Part shown: piece by piece, positions 23,976 to 31,287 of the stretch
How positions within the stretch are numbered: position 1 is the stretch's first letter
Layout of the letters: each line of letters starts with the position of its first letter
Assembly: GCA_903891415.1 (NCBI GenBank)
Contig: CAITEH010000022.1
Span: 1-38,436 of the forward strand
Length of the DNA: 38,436 bases
Reading direction: 5' to 3'
From: Candidatus Firestoneibacteriota bacterium
GTDB lineage: Bacteria > Oederibacteriota > D2-FULL-39-29
Position numbers and translations under genes: made by a program
Notes under the pieces: model-generated
Seen by the model: the letters and a program-made list of their open reading frames with translations, nothing else
What the model was told of the DNA's origin: nothing
Database searches by the model: none

Positions 23976-24860
23976 TTATTTCTTTTCCTCTGCTTTTTTT
24001 GATACTTTAGGCGCCGCCATCCTGTTTAATTCTTTACTTTGAATAGCAGGATCAAAGACCGAATCATTGATCCTGTCGGTAGTATTCAATAAGGTGACCC
24101 GGTATTCCTTGAAAAGACTGTTATCTTTATAAATAGAGACTTTTCTGGGAATATTTACTTTTCCGGCTGAAAAAGTATCCTGACTGAATTTTATCTTATA
24201 GGATACTGCCTTCTTTTTTTCCATAGAATTGACTTCTATGGTATTGGGCTGCAGCGTGTCGGTATCTATATAGTATTTGATCCATTTGCAATTTATGAAT
24301 CTGTAGGTTTTTCCATCAAGTTTTTCCGCGGTTTCAACAGCTTCTTTCATAAACTGGCTGTGCATAAAAAACCAGTCCGGGAGCACGCTTGAAGCAATAA
24401 GATCGAGGCTTATCTTGCCTTTTTTAAATTCACCTTTCTTAGCTTCCCAGAATTCATTATCCGAAAATATTTTGACGCTATTAACACCGGTAACGGTGGC
24501 AACTTCTGTCGCGGTTATCTCCTGATTCTGGCAGGCTTTCTTTTTGTCCAGGCTAAAGAGCTTTAACCTGCTGGTTATTAAGGCCTTGCGGGTCCGGATC
24601 TCAATTTTCTCGACCCCGTAATCTTTTTTTGTAAAAAACTTCTTAATTTTTGCCATAAAAGAAGTATCGGGAATGAAAGTTTTGACTTCATATTCTTCAA
24701 TTCCTTCTTTGGATATATCAAAACCAAGTACCAGGAGAGGCCTTTGATTGCTAAAATCATTCGCTTTTTTCTCAATAGACTTCTGAAAGGCACTGGTAGC
24801 AAAGAGCCCTGAAGAAAAAACAAATACAAGCGCAAGCAGTAACATTGCCGTTCTTTTCAT
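23976..24860 (-). CDS. Exported protein, outer-membrane lipoprotein-sorting (LolA-like) candidate
   Basis: A 294-residue protein. It has a clear signal peptide (MKRTAMLLLALVFVFSSGLFATSA), no lipobox, and a lysine-rich C-terminus (APKVSKKAEEKK). The middle is beta-rich: 'KTYRFINCKWIKYYIDTDTLQPNTIEV' and 'PRKVSIYKDNSLFKEYRVTLLNT' look like the antiparallel strands of LolA/LolB-fold 'outer membrane lipoprotein-sorting' proteins. The similarity is of style only, so the function is tentative. It is transcribed alone, with its own promoter and terminator. Confidence 0.75.
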   Translation of the reverse strand: MKRTAMLLLALVFVFSSGLFATSAFQKSIEKKANDFSNQRPLLVLGFDISKEGIEEYEVKTFIPDTSFMAKIKKFFTKKDYGVEKIEIRTRKALITSRLKLFSLDKKKACQNQEITATEVATVTGVNSVKIFSDNEFWEAKKGEFKKGKISLDLIASSVLPDWFFMHSQFMKEAVETAEKLDGKTYRFINCKWIKYYIDTDTLQPNTIEVNSMEKKKAVSYKIKFSQDTFSAGKVNIPRKVSIYKDNSLFKEYRVTLLNTTDRINDSVFDPAIQSKELNRMAAPKVSKKAEEKK

Positions 24861-24910
24861 GTCACACCCCCGTATATCCGGCTTTTTGCCGTCTACTTAA
24901 AGTTTGCTTA

Positions 24911-24939
24911 ATTATATACTTTTTTTTCTTGTTTTTCAA
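24911..24939 (-). promoter_or_regulatory. Sigma-70 promoter of the exported protein gene
   Basis: Minus strand TTGAAA (24939-24934), 17-base A-rich spacer, perfect TATAAT (24916-24911). A small CGGC/GCCG hairpin (24879-24891) lies in the 44-base leader. Confidence 0.82.
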
Positions 24940-24975
24940 GACCAAACACCCGGTGTGCTTTTCCACGCCTGCCGG

Positions 24976-25479
24976 TTAAGATGTTTTCTTCGGGTCTTCT
25001 TTCTGCCATTCCCGCGTTAAAGCAACCGCGCCGGTCCTGACCATTTCTTTTATGCCAAAAGGCATAAGAAGTTCTAAAAGGGCGTTGATCTTGTCATCAG
25101 TGCCGGTAACTTCCACGGTAAAGGTTTTCGAGCTGATATCGACGATCTTACCCCGGAAAATATTGACCACCTGCATTACTTCGCCGCGATTACCGGCATT
25201 AACGCTTACTTTAATAAGCGCGAGTTCACGGTTGATAAACTGCTTATCCGTCATATCAATGACTTTTATGGTATCAATAAGTTTATTGAGCTGTTTACTT
25301 ACCTGTTCCAGGATCATATCATCTCCGCCGACCACTATGGTCATCCTGGAAACTGCCAGATCCTCGGTCTCTCCGACGGTAAGGCTTTCTATATTAAAGC
25401 CCCGGCCGGAAAAAAGCCCCGCAACCCGCGCCAGCACGCCCGGCTTATTTTCAACTAAAACTGATATTGTGTGTTTCAT
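24976..25479 (-). CDS. ilvN: Acetolactate synthase small (regulatory) subunit
   Basis: A 167-residue protein (also named IlvH). An N-terminal ACT domain starts 'MKHTISVLVENKPGVLARVAGLFSGRGFNIESLTVG', the valine-binding site of feedback-regulated enzymes, and a C-terminal ACT-like domain follows. It controls and stabilises the large subunit encoded upstream. TAGGAGG precedes the start. The 138-base gap to ilvB carries a heptad inverted repeat, longer than the usual tight spacing of this gene pair. Confidence 0.97.
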   Translation of the reverse strand: MKHTISVLVENKPGVLARVAGLFSGRGFNIESLTVGETEDLAVSRMTIVVGGDDMILEQVSKQLNKLIDTIKVIDMTDKQFINRELALIKVSVNAGNRGEVMQVVNIFRGKIVDISSKTFTVEVTGTDDKINALLELLMPFGIKEMVRTGAVALTREWQKEDPKKTS

Positions 25480-25511
25480 TTGTATTCCTCCTAAGAGAAC
25501 TAAAAAGTACT

Positions 25512-25604
25512 AGGTTCTAGGTTCTGGGTCCTAGGAAAAACTTTTATTTTTTCCTCTGGACCTTTTCCTTTTTCCCAGCCCCTAGTACCTAGCACCCAGG
25601 ACCT
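25512..25604. repeat. Inverted repeat built from heptads, between ilvB and ilvN
   Basis: The left arm (25512-25535, 24 bases) and the right arm (25581-25604) match as an inverted repeat at 19 of 24 positions, with a 45-base spacer. Each arm is itself a tandem array of a 7-base unit, consensus GGTNCTR. It could fold into a long hairpin in the ilvB-ilvN message. It looks like a dispersed intergenic repeat, not a terminator, because no T-run follows. Confidence 0.8.
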
Positions 25605-25617
25605 GTTTTTTATGTTT

Positions 25618-27306
25618 TTATGCGAATTCTACATCCTTGTAATCTATCGCTTCAGTAATGGCCGCGCCTGCGGGAACCATCGGAAGCACGTTCTCTTCCC
25701 TGGCAACTTTGAAATCTATAAGCGCCGGCCGGTCGTTTATCTTAAGAATTTTTTCCAGGGCCCCTTTGACTTCTTCTTCTTTGGAGACCCGCATCCCGGC
25801 GGCCCCGTAGGCCTCCGCGAGTTTAACAAAATCCGGCTGTATTGAAATATCCACTCCGGAATAACGTTTCTTCCAGAAGAGCTGCTGCCATTGCCTGACC
25901 ATTCCCAGGCAGCCGTTATTCAAGATTATTATTTTTATCGGCAGTTTGTGTTCCACCGCTATGATCAATTCCTGGACATTCATTTGAAAACTGCCGTCAC
26001 CGGAGATATCAAAAACCAGAGAACCCGGCTTGGCGAACTGGGCGCCGATAGCCGCAGGCAGGCCAAAGCCCATGGTACCAAGCCCGCCGGAAGAGATAAA
26101 GGTCCTCGGTTGGTCAAATTTAAAAAATTGGGCGGTCCACATCTGGTGCTGCCCCACTTCCGTGCAAATAATGGCCTTTCCTTTTGTAAGCTCATAGATC
26201 TGCTCGATAACATACTGGGGTTTTAGAGCTCCTTTTCTGTTATAAAGGATCGGGTACGCTTTTTGCCATTCATTGATCTGAGCCCACCATTCAGGATGTT
26301 TTCTCAAAGTACACTGTTTGGTAAGTTCCGTTAAAATAGTTTTTGCATCGCCGACTATCGGAACATCCACGCGGACGCTTTTTGAAATGGAGCAAGGGTC
26401 TATATCAATATGAACGATCTTCGCTTTCTTCGCGAAGTGGGCAAGATTACCCGTTACCCGGTCATCGAACCTGGCGCCTACCGCGACTATCAGATCCGAA
26501 TCATGCATGGCCAGATTTGAAGTCCTGCTGCCGTGCATCCCCAGCATGCCCATAAACTGCGGATGAGTTCCCGGAAAACACCCGAGCCCCAGAAGCGTGA
26601 GCCCCACAGGCGCGCCGGTCTTTTCCGCAAAAGCTTTAAGTTCTTTGCTGGCTCCGGCAGAAAGAATTCCGCCCCCGGCATAAATAACCGGTTTTTTTGC
26701 CGTATTGATCTCCTCGGCGGCTTTTTTGATCTGGTTGATATTGCCCTTATAGGTCGGATTATAATTTTTCATCACGACCTCTTCCGGCCAGACAAAATCC
26801 ATTTCCGCTTTTGCTATATCCGAAGGCAGATCAATAAGCACCGGCCCCTGCCTGCCGGTAGTTGCTATATGGAAAGCCTGTCTTATTGTTATTGCCAGAT
26901 CTTTAATATCCTTGACCAAATAATTATGCTTGGTAATGGGCCGTGTGATCCCGATAACATCAGCTTCCTGAAAAGCATCGTTGCCGATAATTTTTGTCGG
27001 GACCTGCGCGGTGATAGCGATCATCGGGATAGAATCCATGTAAGCCGTGGCCAGCCCGGTAACAAGGTTAGTTGCTCCCGGACCGCTTGTTGCGAGGCAG
27101 ACGCCGGGACGGCCGGTCGCTCTGGCAAAGCCATCCGCCATGTGCGCCGCTCCCTGTTCATGCTTGGTAAGGACCAGTTTTATCTTCTTGCTGTCATAAA
27201 GCGCGTCAAAGATAGGTATGGCCTGCCCGCCCGGGATACCCCAGACGATCTCAATACCTTCCCGTTCAAGACATTCCACTAATATTTCAGCACCCTTTTT
27301 CTTCAT
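25618..27306 (-). CDS. ilvB: Acetolactate synthase large (catalytic) subunit
   Basis: A 562-residue ThDP enzyme joining two pyruvates (or pyruvate and 2-oxobutyrate) in valine/isoleucine synthesis. The catalytic Glu lies in 'LTKHEQGAAHMADG'; the ThDP/magnesium motif is 'GDGSFQMNVQEL...NNGCLG'. 'GPGATNLVTGLATAYMDSIPMIAITAQVP' is canonical for biosynthetic AHAS. AAGGAGC precedes the ATG. It lies 42 bases after ilvD. Confidence 0.98.
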   Translation of the reverse strand: MKKKGAEILVECLEREGIEIVWGIPGGQAIPIFDALYDSKKIKLVLTKHEQGAAHMADGFARATGRPGVCLATSGPGATNLVTGLATAYMDSIPMIAITAQVPTKIIGNDAFQEADVIGITRPITKHNYLVKDIKDLAITIRQAFHIATTGRQGPVLIDLPSDIAKAEMDFVWPEEVVMKNYNPTYKGNINQIKKAAEEINTAKKPVIYAGGGILSAGASKELKAFAEKTGAPVGLTLLGLGCFPGTHPQFMGMLGMHGSRTSNLAMHDSDLIVAVGARFDDRVTGNLAHFAKKAKIVHIDIDPCSISKSVRVDVPIVGDAKTILTELTKQCTLRKHPEWWAQINEWQKAYPILYNRKGALKPQYVIEQIYELTKGKAIICTEVGQHQMWTAQFFKFDQPRTFISSGGLGTMGFGLPAAIGAQFAKPGSLVFDISGDGSFQMNVQELIIAVEHKLPIKIIILNNGCLGMVRQWQQLFWKKRYSGVDISIQPDFVKLAEAYGAAGMRVSKEEEVKGALEKILKINDRPALIDFKVAREENVLPMVPAGAAITEAIDYKDVEFA

Positions 27307-27348
27307 AATAAGCTCCTTATTAGTTTCAATAATTTTGCAGTAAATACT

Positions 27349-29019
27349 TTACTCAAAATTCTTTCTAAATATCGCACCTTGATTTGAAGGTGTGACCATC
27401 CTGGCATATCTTGCCAGATAACCTGTTGTTATTTTGGGTTTCGGCTTTTTCCAGGACGCCAACCGCGCCTTGAGCTCCTTGTCGGAAAGTTTAACGTTTA
27501 GCAGTCTTTTTGGAATATCCATTTCAATCAGGTCCCCGTCCCTAACAACAGCCAAAGGGCCGCCGTCCGCCGCTTCAGGACAGATATGGCCTATAGAAGC
27601 TCCCTTGGTTCCCCCGGAGAATCTGCCGTCAGTTATCAGCGCGACATCCTTTATCTTCATACCTGCAACCGCGGCTGTAAGAGAAAGCATCTCCTGCATG
27701 CCCGGGCCTCCTTTAGGGCCTTCGTAGCGCACGACGATCACATCGCCTTTTTTAACTTTACCGCCCATTATCGCTTTAATGGTTTCCTGCTCTGAATCAA
27801 ATACTTTTGCAGGGCCGGTGTGCTGCATCATATCGGGAGCAACCGCCGACTGTTTTACTACCGCCCCGCCTGTTGCAATATTACCGTAAAGTATGGCCAG
27901 CCCGCCTTCTTTTCTGTAAGCCTTGTCCCAGCTGCGGATAACTTCCGTGTTTTTTACGGAGGCCTCTTTTACTATGTCTCCGATATTCTTACCGGTGACA
28001 GTCTTGCATTCCGGATGCAGGCGGTTATTTTCCGCAAGCACCTTCAGAAGCGCCGGAATTCCTCCCGCAAAATATAGATCTTCAAGAAAGTGCGGGCCTC
28101 CCGGAGAAAGCGAGCAGATATATCTGGTCATTTTACTTATAATATCGAATTTCTTTATGTCAATTTCTATACCAGCTTCGTTAGCTACCGCCAGCAGGTG
28201 CAAGGCAGTATTGGAGGAACCGCCAAATGCCATATCCACGGTTATTGCGTTTTCAAAGGCCTTCATCGTCATAATATCCCGGGGCTTAATATCCTTTTCC
28301 ACTATCTTAAGTATTTCCATACCGGCATATTTGGCAAGGCGCAGCCGCTCCGCATAAACTGCCGGAATAGTACCATTCCCGGGAAGCCCCATACCGAGCG
28401 CTTCGGTTATGCAGTTCATGGAATTAGCCGTGAACATACCCGCGCAGGAACCGCAACCGGGACAAGCCACATCTTCAAGCTCATCAAGTTCTTTTTGGGT
28501 CATATCTCCGGCTTTTACTTTACCGACACCTTCAAACATTCCTTTGACCAGGTCTGTTTTAACACCCTTATAGTTTCCCGCAAGCATGGGCCCGCCGCTA
28601 ATAAAAATAGAAGGGACATTAAGCCTGGCCGACGCCATGAGCATTCCGGGAATTATCTTGTCACAATTCGGCACAAAGACCAGCCCGTCAAACGGATGCC
28701 CCATGCACTCGCATTCAATAGAGTCCGCAATTACCTCGCGGCTCGGAAGGGAATATTTCATCCCGTCGTGGTTCATGGCTATACCGTCGCAGATACCGAT
28801 AACGCCGAATTCTATGGGAGTACCGCCGGCCATTAAAACACCTTTTTTCACGGATTCGACAATTTTGTCAAGATGGACATGCCCCGGGATTATTTCATTT
28901 GCCGAGTTCACTATCCCGATCATCGGCCTGTTTATCTCTTCATTAGTATAACCACAGGCCTTAAAAAGCGACCTGTGCGGCGCCTTTTCCAGCCCTTTTT
29001 TCATTGCATCACTGCGCAT
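27349..29019 (-). CDS. ilvD: Dihydroxy-acid dehydratase
   Basis: A 556-residue iron-sulfur enzyme making 2-oxo acids in branched-chain amino acid synthesis. Cluster ligands appear in '[12 protein letters not shown]' and '[21 protein letters not shown]'. '[25 protein letters not shown]' is the C-terminal signature with the catalytic Ser region. TAAGGAGG precedes the start. It heads ilvD-ilvB-ilvN; ilvC and the leu genes are not in the window. Confidence 0.98.
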   Translation of the reverse strand: MRSDAMKKGLEKAPHRSLFKACGYTNEEINRPMIGIVNSANEIIPGHVHLDKIVESVKKGVLMAGGTPIEFGVIGICDGIAMNHDGMKYSLPSREVIADSIECECMGHPFDGLVFVPNCDKIIPGMLMASARLNVPSIFISGGPMLAGNYKGVKTDLVKGMFEGVGKVKAGDMTQKELDELEDVACPGCGSCAGMFTANSMNCITEALGMGLPGNGTIPAVYAERLRLAKYAGMEILKIVEKDIKPRDIMTMKAFENAITVDMAFGGSSNTALHLLAVANEAGIEIDIKKFDIISKMTRYICSLSPGGPHFLEDLYFAGGIPALLKVLAENNRLHPECKTVTGKNIGDIVKEASVKNTEVIRSWDKAYRKEGGLAILYGNIATGGAVVKQSAVAPDMMQHTGPAKVFDSEQETIKAIMGGKVKKGDVIVVRYEGPKGGPGMQEMLSLTAAVAGMKIKDVALITDGRFSGGTKGASIGHICPEAADGGPLAVVRDGDLIEMDIPKRLLNVKLSDKELKARLASWKKPKPKITTGYLARYARMVTPSNQGAIFRKNFE

Positions 29020-29030
29020 TTGGAGCCTCC

Positions 29031-29064
29031 TTAAACTAACTGAAGTTTAACTTAAATTATATCA
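29031..29064 (-). promoter_or_regulatory. ilvD: Extended -10 promoter and possible operator of ilvD operon
   Basis: Minus strand TG-A-TATAAT (29064-29056) is an extended -10 with a perfect hexamer but no good -35. Directly downstream, at the predicted transcription start, is a perfect 7-bp inverted repeat TTAAACT/AGTTTAA (29031-29037 and 29044-29050), a plausible repressor site. Confidence 0.6.
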
Positions 29065-29359
29065 AAAAATACTGCTAAAATCTAAAATATTTCATGGTTT
29101 TTGGGTTTTATGCGTTAAATAGTATGTAGATCAGATAGGCGTGGGCGTTAGCCCACTACAAGGATTACCGCTAAAAGGCTTATTAAAGAAAAGGAAAACT
29201 CACAAGCTTGGGAGCCCGTGGAAGTTCCAAATATGTTTTCCTTTTTATGCATCATAACGGATATATAGTAGCATAAAGATGCGGGAACTGTCAATAGGGG
29301 AGTAAATGGTCGTTTTTTCAAGACGCCCGGCAAAACGGGCAACACCAGATTACCTTTTC
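29065..29359. other. Intergenic region between brnA and ilvD
   Basis: About 295 bases without a supported gene. It contains a single REP-like hairpin (29141-29159). An 80-codon open frame covering 29148-29390 has no ribosome binding site, runs through the REP and overlaps brnA, and is not considered real. Confidence 0.6.
29141..29159 (-). repeat. Single REP-like GTAG hairpin
   Basis: On the minus strand GTAG (29159-29156) leads into GTGGGC/GCCCAC, a 6-bp stem with a four-base GCTAAC-type loop region. This is the same GTAG-plus-hairpin plan as the element at 10447-10499 with a different stem sequence. Confidence 0.65.
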
Positions 29360-29635
29360 CTATTTCTTTACCAGTTCTTCTTTTACGCACTGGGTGAGAT
29401 AAACTTTCATCAGAGACTGATAGGGGACATCTTTTTTGTTGGCTATCATTTTCAATTCTTCCAAAAGAATCTTGGGCAAACGCAGTGAAATGCTTGAATG
29501 ACTGGGTTTAAGGTTAGGGAAAACAGTCTTTTTCGCTTTGCTCCAATCCAGAACTTCGGCAGAGTCATGCACCGACCAATATTCCCTTTCTCTGTCTTCA
29601 GAAGTTTCATATTTTTTTACTTTAGCTTTTTTCAT
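29360..29635 (-). CDS. brnA: BrnA-family antitoxin
   Basis: A 91-residue protein. A charged N-terminal half with 'YWSVHDSAEVLDWSKAKK' is followed by a C-terminal ribbon-helix-helix ('SSISLRLPKILLEELKMIANKKDVPYQSLMKVYL'), the BrnA DNA-binding module. It neutralises BrnT and, with it, represses the operon. The start is the ATG at 29635, with GAGG seven bases upstream; an ATG-like alternative at 29656 is less likely. It overlaps brnT by 14 bases, toxin first, the usual BrnTA order. Confidence 0.93.
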   Translation of the reverse strand: MKKAKVKKYETSEDREREYWSVHDSAEVLDWSKAKKTVFPNLKPSHSSISLRLPKILLEELKMIANKKDVPYQSLMKVYLTQCVKEELVKK

Positions 29636-29924
29636 ATATCGCCCTCTCTCTCGCACTCATATCTCTTGCTGATATAATCCTTATTAATCCTTTTCTTATC
29701 ATAAAAACAAGGAACAATCTTCTTTTGCTGTCAGTCTTCCCCAAGGCATAATATCTTTTTTCCCCGGCAGAATGTTTGCTGTCATCAAGTACAATAAGCG
29801 GCCGGTTAAAAACAACCTGTTCGCATTCAGAAGAATGAACCCGGTGCTTTTTCCAGTTCTTATCCCTATTTCCTTCATCCCAATCAAAACCGGTTATATC
29901 GGAAACTACTCTCAGCATCTCCAC
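29622..29924 (-). CDS. brnT: BrnT-family ribonuclease toxin
   Basis: A 100-residue protein of the BrnT (DUF497) family, RelE-like ribonucleases that stop translation. Family landmarks are all present: 'FDWDEGNRDKNWKKHRV', 'GEKRYYALGKT', 'RRLFLVFMIRKGLIRIISARDMSARERAIYE'. The start is probably GTG at 29924, which coincides with the predicted +1 of transcription (leaderless). An ATG at 29918 has GGAG directly against it with no spacing. Confidence 0.94.
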   Translation of the reverse strand: MEMLRVVSDITGFDWDEGNRDKNWKKHRVHSSECEQVVFNRPLIVLDDSKHSAGEKRYYALGKTDSKRRLFLVFMIRKGLIRIISARDMSARERAIYEKS

Positions 29925-29930
29925 AAAGCA

Positions 29931-29959
29931 AGTATATTATAACAATATACATATGTCAA
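29931..29959 (-). promoter_or_regulatory. brnT: brnTA promoter with embedded operator
   Basis: Minus strand TTGACA (29959-29954), 17-base spacer, TATACT (29936-29931). A perfect 7-bp inverted repeat GTATATT-ATAAC-AATATAC (29932-29950) overlaps the -10 and spacer, where a BrnA ribbon-helix-helix repressor would be expected to bind. Confidence 0.85.
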
Positions 29960-29981
29960 GAGGGATTTACTTCTGAAATGA

Positions 29982-30057
29982 GAGATTGCCGCGTCTAAAC
30001 CCTGTTTAACGGCAGACTCCTTCCGCCACAAAGCGTTGGCGGACATGCGCAATGACA
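29982..30057. repeat. MITE-like repeat of the TGTCATTGCG...GCAATCTC type
   Basis: Read on the minus strand, it starts TGTCATTGCGC (30057-30047) and ends GCAATCTC (29989-29982), the ends of a dispersed element family seen in many bacterial candidate phyla (from memory, not searched). Inside is a 7-bp hairpin TCCGCCA/TGGCGGA (30022-30043). It lies just upstream of the brnTA promoter. Confidence 0.6.
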
Positions 30058-30106
30058 GCTTTATTATTTGTCATACATTATACATTTGTTATATTTTCAT
30101 GCAACT

Positions 30107-31168
30107 TTACTTCTTCAGCGCATATGCTATTACTTTTCCCCCGAGCTCTCCCGCCGCAGCATTGCCGCCGATGGTCTCCCAATAGAAAAGCGAATACGCA
30201 ACTTCCTGAAAATTGACATCTTTCACATGGCCGAGGAATTTCTCCTGCCCTTTACCGGTACGGACATTTTCATCAACGCTGACGGCGCCTGTTTGTAGAT
30301 CTATCCTTTCAATTTCCCAGGCCATAGCCCGGGCGATAGAATTCACCATCAGCGGTTTCAGTTTTTCGCCGGCGTAGAGGGAACAGACCTGCATCTTCCA
30401 TGCAGTTACCGCATTATAGCTTGTGTCGGGACCTTTGTTATCCGGATAATAGCCCTGCTCCGACTGCATCCGCATCGTTTCTCTGATGAATGTTTCGCCG
30501 ATAGCGATGAGTTCCCTGTCGTTGAACAGAACACCAAACGATTCGAACGCGAGCGCATCGAACGCGAGACGGTTGCAGAAATTGCGATCGATTTCGAGCA
30601 CTGCATCCTTTATGGTTATGATATGCGCGAACCACCGCTTGACCCGGGCTTTGCACACAAGCAGCTTTGGCAGATACGTGTCAGCATACGGCGAATCCTT
30701 CAGCACGAGCGCGGCTTCACCCACGGCGCCGATGAACATCGCCTCGCCATATATATCCCTCGGCTCGACCTTTTTTGAACCTGCCGCCGGACATTTGAAT
30801 GTGCCGTCATCGTTCTGATACGAGAACGGCATAATAAGTGCTTTTACGCCGTTGTCGATCGCGAAGGTATCATTGTTCGACACGCCAAAAAGGATAAGCA
30901 ACAGCGCCGATCTTTGTCCCGCCGCATCGGAGAAAGTATTGACATTCCTCCCGATGCCGCCGGAAGATGAGACTTTCATCCCGGGTATTTTTGCGGCGAG
31001 ATAGGCCCGGAAGGCTTTCGTTTTTATACAGGAAATCTGCGTCGGTACACCGGCTGAAAATCCCGGTTCTGCCGCATAAAGACAGATGGCTGAAAGAACG
31101 AAGAGGGTAATAGCGCATTTCTGTCCGAATCTAATAGTGGAACAGCTCCCCTTATTTAGTTTTTTCAT
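30107..31168 (-). CDS. Secreted protein, possible alpha/alpha-toroid glycan-active enzyme
   Basis: A 353-residue protein whose start at 31168 is fixed by GAGGAAAAAATA before the ATG; an ATG at 31246 lacks this. A signal peptide (about residues 1-38) ends 'LYAAEPGFSAG'. The mature part is mainly helical, with 'NRLAFDALAFESFGVLFNDRELIAIGETF' and 'GYYPDNKGPDTSYNAVTAWKM', which read like repeats of an alpha/alpha barrel as in polysaccharide lyases and unsaturated glycosidases. No family was identified with certainty. Codons favour C and G at third positions (ATC, CTC, GCG, TTC) far more than the neighbours, suggesting transfer. A TATAAT (31240-31235) lies 66 bases upstream without a clear -35. 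Confidence 0.75.
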   Translation of the reverse strand: MKKLNKGSCSTIRFGQKCAITLFVLSAICLYAAEPGFSAGVPTQISCIKTKAFRAYLAAKIPGMKVSSSGGIGRNVNTFSDAAGQRSALLLILFGVSNNDTFAIDNGVKALIMPFSYQNDDGTFKCPAAGSKKVEPRDIYGEAMFIGAVGEAALVLKDSPYADTYLPKLLVCKARVKRWFAHIITIKDAVLEIDRNFCNRLAFDALAFESFGVLFNDRELIAIGETFIRETMRMQSEQGYYPDNKGPDTSYNAVTAWKMQVCSLYAGEKLKPLMVNSIARAMAWEIERIDLQTGAVSVDENVRTGKGQEKFLGHVKDVNFQEVAYSLFYWETIGGNAAAGELGGKVIAYALKK

Positions 31169-31287
31169 TATTTTTTCCTCGAACGAACCATTAGCGTATT
31201 GAAATGAAGCGGACAGTGATTTTAACATAGCTTCATTATAGCGCATTCATTTTTGTTTTTTATTGCTTTTTTGCGATCAGTAAATAG

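Noticed and set aside
25512-25604. CRISPR array
   Set aside because: The repeats are 7-base tandem units forming one inverted pair, without 25-40 base repeats or unique spacers and without cas genes.
26533-27282. 249-codon plus-strand open frame
   Set aside because: It lies entirely opposite ilvB, has a composition expected of an antisense shadow and no start signals.
28090-28836. 248-codon plus-strand open frame
   Set aside because: It is opposite ilvD, whose motifs are intact; the frame has no recognisable protein features.
29148-29390. 80-codon minus-strand open frame between brnA and ilvD
   Set aside because: It overlaps brnA in another frame, runs through a REP hairpin, has no ribosome binding site and no domain-like pattern.
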